The translations under genes and the position numbers were made by a program. Source: Sediminibacterium sp. (lineage in GTDB: Bacteria > Bacteroidota > Bacteroidia > Chitinophagales > Chitinophagaceae). From it: a stretch of 64,000 nt of DNA. The stretch covers positions 1 to 64,000 of the forward strand of contig NZ_JAUYTR010000011.1 in assembly GCF_030695065.1 (NCBI RefSeq). Direction: 5' to 3'. Positions within the stretch are counted from its first letter, which is position 1. The number at the start of each line of letters is the position of its first letter. Under the pieces are notes generated by a model. The model was not told the origin of the DNA and did not search any database. It saw nothing but the letters and a program-made list of their open reading frames with translations. Positions 56,151 to 64,000 of the stretch are shown here, piece after piece.

Positions 56151-57551
56151 ATGAAAACACAAATGCTGAAATGCTTACCAATCATAGCACTTATGCTAGG
56201 AAGCGCAGGAATAACTAACGCTCAAGAAATACAGGAAACAACAACAACAGAAATAAATCCAACATTATTCTCCGGAAATAATGGCTTTAGAAAATGGTCA
56301 TTCGGATTAAATGTAGGGGCACTGGCTCCATTTTCTGCATTGGGCGGTAAAAATGATTTTTCTAAATGGGTTCCTAAACTAGGATATGGCGCATCTATAA
56401 AGTATCAAGCATCACATGCATTTGGAATTCAGTTAGATGGAGTAATGGGAGACTTGGCGGCTAATAATGACAAGCTAGTAAACGGATTAGCTCCTGTAAG
56501 TCCTTATAGATCATTTGACACCAAAATGAATTGGTCTGCAAGTTTAAGTGGCGTTATTACTTTAGCAAATATCAACTGGTCTCAAATGCGAACAGCGGTT
56601 CAACCCTACCTATCAGTAGGAGCTGGTGCAGTTAGTTATACCCCAAGAACAATTAATAATGCGGGCATTTCAGAAGGAATGTTACCAAAAGCAACTGATA
56701 TTTCATTTTTTGTACCAGTAGGAATTGGGGTTAAAATGAATTTATCTAAGTCGGTTAATTTAGATTTTGGCTATACAATGGCCTATGTTGACAATGATAA
56801 TCTTGATGGTTATTTTAAACCACCATATATAGGAGATAAATATTCTTATGGGCATATTGGTCTTGAATTTGCATTAGGCAAAAAAACAAAACCCCAAATG
56901 GCAACGCATAATCCTCCGGCTCAAATGAATAGAGAATTAAGAGCTGCTGATGCAAAAATGCAAGCAGCACTTGAAGCCAGTGAAGAAAACATGCGGAAAA
57001 AAATGGCTGAAATGAAAGGGATGCACGAAGAAATGGCAAAAATGAAAATGGATAGCGATGGAGATGGTGTATCAGACTATTTTGATAAATGCCCTGGCAC
57101 AGACAAATCAGTAAAAGTAGATGGGGCAGGATGCCCATTGCCGGTTGTTGTTCCAAATAAAGACACCGTTATTAGAATAACCAATAACTATGTCATTACA
57201 GAAGAAGATCGCAAAATTGTAAGTGAAGCAATAAGAAACTTGGAATTCGAATTTGCAAAGTCTTCAATCAGAAACCGATCATTCCCTTACTTAAACAGGG
57301 TTGCAGACATGATGGCATTAAAAGGATTTAGTTTAAAATTAGGAGGTCATACCGATGCAGTGGGATCTAATGCAGCCAACTTAACCTTATCAAAAGACAG
57401 AGCAGAATCAGTTAAAAACTATCTGGTTTCAAGAGGTGTAAATTTTGGAAAGATTGAAGCTGTTGGATATGGAGAAACTCAACCAGTAGCTAGCAACAAA
57501 ACTGCTGCGGGCAGACAAAAAAATAGAAGAGTAGAATTTACTTTGTATTAA
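56151..57551 (+). CDS. OmpA-family outer-membrane protein with TSP3-like calcium motif
   Basis: 466 residues from the ATG at 56151, the start of a signal peptide ending TNAQ; the longer upstream frame overlaps the previous gene. A beta-barrel (about 40-245) is followed by a coiled, Met/Glu/Lys-rich stretch (about 255-300), a calcium-binding DSDGDGVSDYFDKCP motif, and a C-terminal peptidoglycan-binding OmpA domain with GHTDAVGS and NRRVEF. It should link outer membrane and wall. Confidence 0.92.
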   Translation: MKTQMLKCLPIIALMLGSAGITNAQEIQETTTTEINPTLFSGNNGFRKWSFGLNVGALAPFSALGGKNDFSKWVPKLGYGASIKYQASHAFGIQLDGVMGDLAANNDKLVNGLAPVSPYRSFDTKMNWSASLSGVITLANINWSQMRTAVQPYLSVGAGAVSYTPRTINNAGISEGMLPKATDISFFVPVGIGVKMNLSKSVNLDFGYTMAYVDNDNLDGYFKPPYIGDKYSYGHIGLEFALGKKTKPQMATHNPPAQMNRELRAADAKMQAALEASEENMRKKMAEMKGMHEEMAKMKMDSDGDGVSDYFDKCPGTDKSVKVDGAGCPLPVVVPNKDTVIRITNNYVITEEDRKIVSEAIRNLEFEFAKSSIRNRSFPYLNRVADMMALKGFSLKLGGHTDAVGSNAANLTLSKDRAESVKNYLVSRGVNFGKIEAVGYGETQPVASNKTAAGRQKNRRVEFTLY

Positions 57552-57579
57552 TCAGGCCGTAATTAGAACAGGAGTATAA

Positions 57580-57614
57580 AGAATCCCGGCCATCTTAATT
57601 GATGGTCGGGATTT
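57580..57614. terminator. Bidirectional terminator between the OmpA gene and the kinase gene
   Basis: AATCCCGGCCATC pairs with GATGGTCGGGATT around TTAATT, with A-rich and T-rich sides. It serves two convergent genes. Confidence 0.85.
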
Positions 57615-57632
57615 CTATTTTAAACCAATAAG

Positions 57633-58832
57633 CTATTGAGGTAGGGACACTTTAAAATGTGTTCCCTTCCCAAGTTCAGATTCAATAGTTAGTGAACCAT
57701 TTAATTCATCAATAAGTCGCTTTACTAAAGACAAGCCAAAGCCATATCCTTTTTCTCCAGTAGTGCCACTAGAAGAGGCTTTAACACCTTTTAAAATATC
57801 ATCTATTTCGTTTTGAGCCAACCCTACCCCATTATCGGTAACTTCAATTTCTAAAATCTGCCCAGCTCCAGGATTTGAATGAATATTTAAATCAACTGAA
57901 ATCTTTCCATTGTTATCGGTAAACTTAATAGCATTGGTAATTAGATTACCTGCAATCTGTAACAATTTATTTTTAGGGATAGGCTTTTGCTCTTGACCAA
58001 CTTTAATTTTGAGCAATAATTCAATTTGTTTATTGGCAGCTTGTGGTGCATAAAGCCTTTCTAATTTTTCTTTAAAACTAAGTAGCGTAAACTCCTCTGC
58101 AACAATAACTCCTCTTGCTTGCAAATCTTCTGCATTTAATATTTCAGTAGCTAAGTCTAACAATGAATTACCTGCACGCTGAATTAGTTTCATGATTTCT
58201 AGAATATCATCGAGCTTTTGACCCTGTCCATGTTCTGTAACCATTTGCGCTAATCCAATAATTCCAGAAAGTGGTCCACGAATATCATGCGCAACTTTTT
58301 TACTGTTTTCGTTTATCTGACTTACTTTAGACTTCAGACTTTGTATATATTTTATTGTAGACAATCTGTTTACGACTTCTTTTGCTACAATTTTTAATAA
58401 CTCCACTTTTTCTGGAGACAATTCCTTAGACTTTGTATCCATTACACAAAGTGCTCCTAAATTATGACCATCAGCTGTAGCCAGGGGAATACCAAAATAA
58501 TATTCCAAATTAGGATTGTCTACAACATAAAATTTGTCTTTAAAACGATCATCTGAAGAAAGACTTTTAACTTCAAATTCATCATTATTCAAAATAGTGT
58601 ATTGACAAACCGAGTCCTCTCTTTTCATTTGCTCAATTGGTAATCCAAAATTGGCAACTGACCATTGGGTGTAAGTATCAATTAAATTGACCAAAGAAAT
58701 TTGGGTTCCAGCAATTTTTGCAGCTAATTCAACCAAGTCTTTTAATAAACTAGATATATCTGAATAATCAATATCGTATTCTGCTAAAGCCCAAACTCTA
58801 TCATCTTCATTCTTGGGAATTGGTTGCTGCAT
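57633..58832 (-). CDS. GAF domain sensor histidine kinase
   Basis: 399 residues from the ATG at 58832 (MQQPIPKNEDDRVWALAEYD); an upstream start adding 26 residues is less typical. The GAF domain covers about 15-165, with VCQYTILN and LGALCVMD. The dimerisation box is AHDIRGPLSGIIGLAQM with the phospho-accepting His; the ATPase has NLITNAIKFT, DNGVGLAQ and GYGFGLSLV. Cytosolic; the sensed signal is unknown. No response regulator lies next to it. Confidence 0.93.
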   Translation of the reverse strand: MQQPIPKNEDDRVWALAEYDIDYSDISSLLKDLVELAAKIAGTQISLVNLIDTYTQWSVANFGLPIEQMKREDSVCQYTILNNDEFEVKSLSSDDRFKDKFYVVDNPNLEYYFGIPLATADGHNLGALCVMDTKSKELSPEKVELLKIVAKEVVNRLSTIKYIQSLKSKVSQINENSKKVAHDIRGPLSGIIGLAQMVTEHGQGQKLDDILEIMKLIQRAGNSLLDLATEILNAEDLQARGVIVAEEFTLLSFKEKLERLYAPQAANKQIELLLKIKVGQEQKPIPKNKLLQIAGNLITNAIKFTDNNGKISVDLNIHSNPGAGQILEIEVTDNGVGLAQNEIDDILKGVKASSSGTTGEKGYGFGLSLVKRLIDELNGSLTIESELGKGTHFKVSLPQ

Positions 58833-58911
58833 TGTTTTAATTGGTTTATGCAAAATTAACGCAAGAATATGACGATTTTGTAATGATTCTTCTGAATTAC
58901 TATAGCCCAAT

Positions 58912-58945
58912 AAAAAAGGGGCCGTCTATTACTAGACAGCCCCCT
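58912..58945 (-). terminator. Terminator of the second giant T9SS gene
   Basis: On the minus strand AAGGGGGCTGTCTA pairs with TAGACGGCCCC and is followed by six T. It is the counterpart of the structure at 15994-16030. Confidence 0.85.
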
Positions 58946-58966
58946 TGGTTTGTTTAAGTTATTGGC

Positions 58967-61900
58967 TTACTTAATCTTGATCAACTGAACCACTTTACGC
59001 TGGTTGCCTTGAATAAACTCTACAAAGTAATTGCCTGTTGCATAGTTCTGACCCAATTGTAACGTGCTGTTCGCAGCTTGCTTAGCTTTCGCATCTACCA
59101 ATCTACCCGCTGCATCTACTACTTTTATATTCACTGGCAATTCAGACTTACTTACCAATTTCAATGTAAAGTACGTAGTACTTGGATTTGGCATCACCGT
59201 CACTTTTAAGTCGTCGGCTACAACTACATCTTCTGCTGTTTTGTTGTACACTGGTTGTGCATCAGCCGCAGCTATTGGTGCAGCCGTTCCGCAAGCATAG
59301 CTGTTCCAGATAATATTTCTGCCATCTCCCTCTACCTCGTATCCAATGAATAGACCAGTCATCTTCACCACTGTACTGCTGTGGTTCTTATGACAACCTT
59401 CTCCACCTTTTACTTTAATGTCTCCAGTAGGGGCATATACATTCGCTATTACCGTGGTGTTGCCGCCTTTCACTTCAAACTTCTGATCGCCATCACCATG
59501 ACCTCTGTCGTGGTCATCATCATCTCTATCGTCGTCATCGTTGTCGTGTCCTTCGCCATGTCCATTGCGGTGTTTATTGCAATCGTGGTTGCTTTGCTTG
59601 CCTAAGTAGAACGTTACTTTGTTTCCATCTGGATTAATAAAGCAATCTTCTTCTATGGTTACATGTTTCGCTACTCGTATGCTGGTATTGTCTGCAAATC
59701 TTACTTGGGTTAAACCATTGTTTGGTCCCTTACCCACTTTCAAGTGCTCTACATTAATAACTGTGCTTGTAAATCTTACCACACTGCCTTCTTCTATTTC
59801 AATATTGCCATAAGTATTACCACTTAAGGTTACATTAGAACCCTTTCTAATCTTCAGGTTCTTGTAGTTGCCACTTAAGCTGATGGTTGCGCCTTGGTTA
59901 GTTGTATAGTTTGGTAAGTTATTCGTGTTGCTGGTGTTGTACTGCATGGTTGGTAAGCTTACTGTTGCTACGCCTATCAATCTTACTGGCACATTGGCTC
60001 CTTGCTTCACTTCTATCTTAGGTGCTTTTACAAACGCACCAGGTGCTGCTACCGAACTGTTCTTACCAATCTCTGCCTTACCCTTCTTGCTCATTACACC
60101 TACACTACCTGTTTGTACCGTATTGTATTCTTTAAGTTCTGCTTCTTTATAAGCTAAGATGGTGTAATTGCTGATGGTGTTTTGTTTGCTGTACTGGTAG
60201 CTTACCGCTGTTAAGCTGGTACATCCCTTGTTGTCTGTTACATACAAACTATACGTACCATCTCCATTCGTATTGTCTAAGGATACCGCTTGTGTACTTG
60301 CAAACGATGCATTGTTGTAACTCCATGCATAGCTGCTGATAGCACTTGTGCTATTTGATACTAATACCAACTTATTACAGAACGCATCTGGGTTAGAAGC
60401 TGCAATAGTGGTCGTAGGTGCTTTGTTCACCGTTACAACTATTGACTTCACAGTTACATTACCGTTTACGTCAGTTACCGTATAAGTGATTGTGCTCGCT
60501 CCTACATTAAAGGCAGTGCCCGCATCAAAACCAGTACCGTTTCTTTGGGTAACACCCGTGATAGCGTAACTAACCGTTGCAACGCCACAATTATCTGAAG
60601 CACTTACCACAGGTAGCGTGTATAATCCTGAAGTATTCTCACAGAATACCGGTGCAGCAGGTAAGTTAATAACTGGTGCAGTATTGTCTGTTACGATAAT
60701 CTCAAAAGTTCCTACTGATGTTCCTACCGCATTGGTGGCAGTAGCGGTTACTACCGTAGTGCCTAATGGGAAGGTTGATCCTGGTTGATGTGAATACGTA
60801 ATCGTTGATGCTGGAATGGCTGTGGTTTCTGTTGCAGCAAAGTTTACTACCGCTCCACAATTGCTCGCAGAAGCATCTACACGAATAGTTGCAGGTACCA
60901 CAATCACTGGTGGAACGCCTACTACGGTTACAGTGAATGTAGTGCTTGAACTATTGTTGTATTGGTCAGTAGCTAATACTGTTACAGTAGTGGTTCCTAT
61001 TGGGAATACTGAACCACTTACTGGAGTTGCTACTATAGTTACTTGACCGCCACAATTATCTGTTGCAGTTGGTAAAGTATAATTAACAACTGCTCCGTTT
61101 GCACTAGTTGCAATCGCATTCAAATTAATAGTTGCTCCTATGATTGGTGCAGTTACATCTTTAACAGTTACTTCAAATGTTCCTACTGATGTTCCTACTG
61201 CATTGGTTGCAGTAGCGGTTACTACTGTGGTTCCAACAGGGAAAGTTGATCCAGGCTGATGTGAGTAGGTGAGTGTTGATGCAGGTATGGCTGTGGTCTC
61301 TGTTGCAGCAAAATTAACTACCGCTCCACATGCATTCGCTGGTGAAGCAACCGTAATTGTTGCAGGTACTACAATTGAAGGTGCTATCCCTTTAACAGTA
61401 ATATTCATTGTTGAAGTAGCAATATTACCTACTTCGTCAATTGCAGTAAATGTTACTATAGTTGTTCCTATTGGGAAAGTTGAACCACTTGCAGGTAATG
61501 AAGTTACTATTACGTTGCTTGAGCAATTATCTGTTGCTGTTGGTAAAGTATAATTAACTATTGCACCTGCTGCAGATGTTGCAATTACTGAGCCATCTGC
61601 TTGTGTAGGAGTAACTATTGTTGATGTTCCAATAACTGGAGGCGTATTGTCTTGAACTGTTACAATTTGTTGAGCCATTGAGGTATTACCACTAGCATCT
61701 GTATAAGACCATGTACGCTCTAAATCATAAGTCTTAGGTGTTGATCCGCCAGCGTAAATTTTCAATTGATCTATTAAACCTATGAATGGTTTAGAATTGT
61801 CTCTGTAGTCTTTTCCAACATATGAACCAATTGTTCCATTCAATGGTAATAAAGGTCCTGAACCACTAGCAACAAGGTTTCCGTCTACAAACACTCTTCC

Positions 61901-64000
61901 GTTTGTTCCTTGTCTTTCAGCAATAATATGGTGCCATTTGCCATCATCTACTCTTACACTTGAAACCAATTCAAATTGGAAAGCGTTATTATATACCATA
62001 AAGTAGACCTTACCTGGAAATTGATTTCCGCCATTATGATCTGAACCAATATTTAAAATGTATTGACCATTGTACTGACCATCTCTTTGTTGAATTACAG
62101 TCATTGGTGAACCAGAGCTGGTTTTAACCCATACTGATAATCCAAAATTAATAGTACCGTTTAATGAAGCACTAGTACCAAAATTGACGTATTGGTTTAG
62201 GTTGCCATTGAAACTAAGTGCATTTCCAGATATGCCTGGTACAAAAGTTATTGAACCCACATTTGCTCCAGTAACAGCGCCCTTTGAATCATTTGCATTA
62301 TTCTCGAAGTTAAATTCGTGAACCAAATCAGTCTTCATTCCACTACCCATAGACTCATACATCAGGCTGCTAGTAATAGCACTAAAATCAGAAACATTTA
62401 ATGCTATTTGCGTTGGAATTGATTCACAAGTAACAATAATATTTGCCGGCGGATTACTAATAACAGGTGGTTGGATATCTAGCACTGTTACGGTGAATGT
62501 GCATGTTGCTGTACTACAAGTATTAGTTGCAGTAATAGTAACCGTTGTGGTTCCTATATTAAATGACTCTCCTGATCCTGTTCCTACTCCACTTCCTGTA
62601 GTTGCACCACTAAATGTATAAGATAGAGTAGCTGTAGGTGTAGAAGTAACAGTAGCATTATAAGTAACGATTGCGCTATTGAATCCTGAAGCATTGTTGG
62701 CAGTTTGATTGCTAGGACAACTCGTAAACACTGGCGCCTTATTCACTGTAATATTAACTGGCGCTGAAGTTGCAGAACAACCCGCTGCGTCCGTAACGGT
62801 TACAGTATATGGTCCATCAACAGTAGCAGCAATGGACGGTGTTATTGCTCCGTTACTCCATAAATATGTTTGCCCAGCTGATGCTGTAGACACCCATGTA
62901 GGATTATTAACTAAAGCACCAGTACCATTGCCAGCAGCATCTGCAGTTGATGTTCCTGTACCTTCATTAAACTTATAGTACCTAATTAAATTAGGCGTGC
63001 CTGATGGAATAGGAAGTGCAGCTGCATCAGATAATACTTGTGCATCTGTTCGCTGAACATTCCATATTCTGAAGTCGTCTATAGTTCCACTAAAAAATCG
63101 CTCATTGCCATTCCATGAACCAATACTATATGAAGCATTACCAACAACTGGAACCGATCCAAAGTATAGGCCAGTATTGATCAAGACTCCATTAACATAA
63201 AACTTCACATAATTTCCAAATCTAGAATAAACCACTGCTATGCGGTAGGTGGTATTTGGAACAAAATTAAAAGTACAATACTGATCTACTGGATTAGCTC
63301 CATTAATGGCAAACTGAAGGCGTCCATCAGGAAAGAATTGAAAATGAATTGTACCCGTGTACCAACTATTGTGGTTCATTAATACTTTAAAAGTACCGTC
63401 TGCTAGTACTGTTGGTGTTATGGTAGCTTCAATAGTAATATCATTTGTTGTAGCAAAACCATTAGGAACATTTACGTGTTGAGATCCATTAAACCTCAAA
63501 GCATATGGTGCAGCGTTTAACGGCACATTGGCTCCTTCACAAATGGTAGTTGCCCCATTGACTGCTATATCTGCTATTGGTTTACTAACAGTAACAGTGA
63601 ATGTTTTGGTTGATGTACCTAAAGTGTTTGTTGCTGTTGCAACAACTGTAGTTGTACCTATTGGAAATATTGAACCTGGCGCAATTGAATAAGTAATAGT
63701 TGAACTAGGAATTCCTACTGTTTCAGTTGCAGCAAAATTAACCACAGGATCACAGCTTACTATATTCGTTGGAACAACTATTGAAGGAGCAACTCCTGCA
63801 ATTACAGTGATGGTAAATTCTTGTTCAACATGAGAAGGATTACCATGGTGATAAATATCTTCTAATTCTAAATGAACAGTATTTGATCCAGCATTTGCTG
63901 CAGTAGGTGTACCTGTTAAAACAGCCGTGGTTGGGCTTGTTTGCGTAAGTGTTAACCAAGCTGGTTTTGTTGCAGCTACTATATCTAAATGATCACCAAA
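58967..64000 (-). CDS. Giant T9SS-secreted multidomain surface protein (5'-partial)
   Basis: At least 1677 residues are in the window. The frame is open to 64000, and the apparent start at 63745 is only an internal valine codon. Beyond it the sequence has a putative-Ig (He_PIG-like) segment (HLDIVAATKPAWLTL, TGTPTAAN). Going C-terminal: an HYR domain, LamG (near 62970-63510), Ig-like and HYR domains, a second LamG (near 61720-62320), then several HYR repeats. The last 656 or so residues match the 16051 gene, including the Asp/His-rich loop (59482-59598) and the T9SS sorting domain with MPNPS. The start and signal peptide are outside. Confidence 0.9.
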   Translation of the reverse strand, partial: FGDHLDIVAATKPAWLTLTQTSPTTAVLTGTPTAANAGSNTVHLELEDIYHHGNPSHVEQEFTITVIAGVAPSIVVPTNIVSCDPVVNFAATETVGIPSSTITYSIAPGSIFPIGTTTVVATATNTLGTSTKTFTVTVSKPIADIAVNGATTICEGANVPLNAAPYALRFNGSQHVNVPNGFATTNDITIEATITPTVLADGTFKVLMNHNSWYTGTIHFQFFPDGRLQFAINGANPVDQYCTFNFVPNTTYRIAVVYSRFGNYVKFYVNGVLINTGLYFGSVPVVGNASYSIGSWNGNERFFSGTIDDFRIWNVQRTDAQVLSDAAALPIPSGTPNLIRYYKFNEGTGTSTADAAGNGTGALVNNPTWVSTASAGQTYLWSNGAITPSIAATVDGPYTVTVTDAAGCSATSAPVNITVNKAPVFTSCPSNQTANNASGFNSAIVTYNATVTSTPTATLSYTFSGATTGSGVGTGSGESFNIGTTTVTITATNTCSTATCTFTVTVLDIQPPVISNPPANIIVTCESIPTQIALNVSDFSAITSSLMYESMGSGMKTDLVHEFNFENNANDSKGAVTGANVGSITFVPGISGNALSFNGNLNQYVNFGTSASLNGTINFGLSVWVKTSSGSPMTVIQQRDGQYNGQYILNIGSDHNGGNQFPGKVYFMVYNNAFQFELVSSVRVDDGKWHHIIAERQGTNGRVFVDGNLVASGSGPLLPLNGTIGSYVGKDYRDNSKPFIGLIDQLKIYAGGSTPKTYDLERTWSYTDASGNTSMAQQIVTVQDNTPPVIGTSTIVTPTQADGSVIATSAAGAIVNYTLPTATDNCSSNVIVTSLPASGSTFPIGTTIVTFTAIDEVGNIATSTMNITVKGIAPSIVVPATITVASPANACGAVVNFAATETTAIPASTLTYSHQPGSTFPVGTTVVTATATNAVGTSVGTFEVTVKDVTAPIIGATINLNAIATSANGAVVNYTLPTATDNCGGQVTIVATPVSGSVFPIGTTTVTVLATDQYNNSSSTTFTVTVVGVPPVIVVPATIRVDASASNCGAVVNFAATETTAIPASTITYSHQPGSTFPLGTTVVTATATNAVGTSVGTFEIIVTDNTAPVINLPAAPVFCENTSGLYTLPVVSASDNCGVATVSYAITGVTQRNGTGFDAGTAFNVGASTITYTVTDVNGNVTVKSIVVTVNKAPTTTIAASNPDAFCNKLVLVSNSTSAISSYAWSYNNASFASTQAVSLDNTNGDGTYSLYVTDNKGCTSLTAVSYQYSKQNTISNYTILAYKEAELKEYNTVQTGSVGVMSKKGKAEIGKNSSVAAPGAFVKAPKIEVKQGANVPVRLIGVATVSLPTMQYNTSNTNNLPNYTTNQGATISLSGNYKNLKIRKGSNVTLSGNTYGNIEIEEGSVVRFTSTVINVEHLKVGKGPNNGLTQVRFADNTSIRVAKHVTIEEDCFINPDGNKVTFYLGKQSNHDCNKHRNGHGEGHDNDDDDRDDDDHDRGHGDGDQKFEVKGGNTTVIANVYAPTGDIKVKGGEGCHKNHSSTVVKMTGLFIGYEVEGDGRNIIWNSYACGTAAPIAAADAQPVYNKTAEDVVVADDLKVTVMPNPSTTYFTLKLVSKSELPVNIKVVDAAGRLVDAKAKQAANSTLQLGQNYATGNYFVEFIQGNQRKVVQLIKIK
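59482..59598 (-). other. Asp/His-rich loop coding region (copy B)
   Basis: Same segment as at 16571-16683, with one Asp fewer and Gly/Glu in place of two Asn. Conservation of composition with small length change points to a functional but flexible element. Confidence 0.6.

Noticed and set aside
63745..63745. 63745 as the start of the second giant gene
   Set aside because: The codon is GTG (Val) inside a continuing HYR domain, and the frame stays open with recognisable Ig-like sequence up to base 64000.
1..64000. tRNA, rRNA and CRISPR search
   Set aside because: No cloverleaf with a GGTTCGAATCC-like arm, no rRNA segment and no direct-repeat/spacer array was seen by eye. A dedicated tRNA search could still find one.

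Overview
The window is chromosomal DNA from a low-GC Bacteroidota bacterium. Evidence for the phylum: TAnnTTTG-type promoter elements, type IX secretion (T9SS) C-terminal sorting domains, a Bacteroides-type integrase, a SecA of 1106 residues, DUF1573/DUF5723/DUF6992 proteins and a fused E1 alpha/beta dehydrogenase. The mix suggests Chitinophagaceae (a Sediminibacterium-like organism is plausible), but that rank is inference. No rRNA, tRNA or CRISPR array was found by eye.

Layout. (1) 1-4455 is accessory DNA: the end of an IS21-like element with four 24-bp-spaced repeats interrupts a DUF932 gene. It is followed by a CTnDOT-type tyrosine integrase, two orphan small genes and a hairpin-rich 61-bp tandem repeat. 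(2) 4456-5638 holds a small lipoprotein gene and an SRAP-family abasic-site protein. (3) 15955 down to 5603 (minus strand) is a 12-gene run with gaps of 18 bp or less or with overlaps. It encodes an isoquinoline-1-oxidoreductase-like molybdenum hydroxylase (IorA, IorB, a c-type cytochrome), its maturation factors (XdhC, MocA-like) and a molybdopterin pathway (MoaA, MoeA, MoaD, MoeB, MoaE, MoaC-MoaB fusion), plus a TauE/SafE permease. (4) 16051-23454 is a 2467-residue T9SS-secreted adhesin-like protein. (5) 30964 down to 23599 is a second tight minus-strand run: deoC, SPOR protein, M20 amidohydrolase, malic enzyme, MlaE permease, DUF4442 protein, beta-CASP hydrolase. (6) 31055-53670 is mostly housekeeping: secA, atpG, scpB, lysA, an MlaF-type ATPase, mdh, transporters, yebC, the E1 fusion, two DUF1573 proteins and an aminotransferase. 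(7) 53939-58832 holds envelope proteins (DUF5723, OmpA-like), a cold-shock protein and a GAF-histidine kinase. (8) 58967 to the right edge is a second giant T9SS protein, open at its 5' end.

How they fit together. The molybdenum operon looks like a self-contained module: enzyme, electron acceptor, cofactor synthesis and cofactor loading on one transcript. The two giant surface proteins are 35 kb apart. They share an almost identical C-terminal block of about 656 residues, including a beta-helix-like region, an Asp/His-rich loop and the sorting domain, and similar terminators. Their N-terminal regions are different arrays of LamG, HYR and Ig-like modules. This constant-tail, variable-head arrangement is the most unusual feature of the window.
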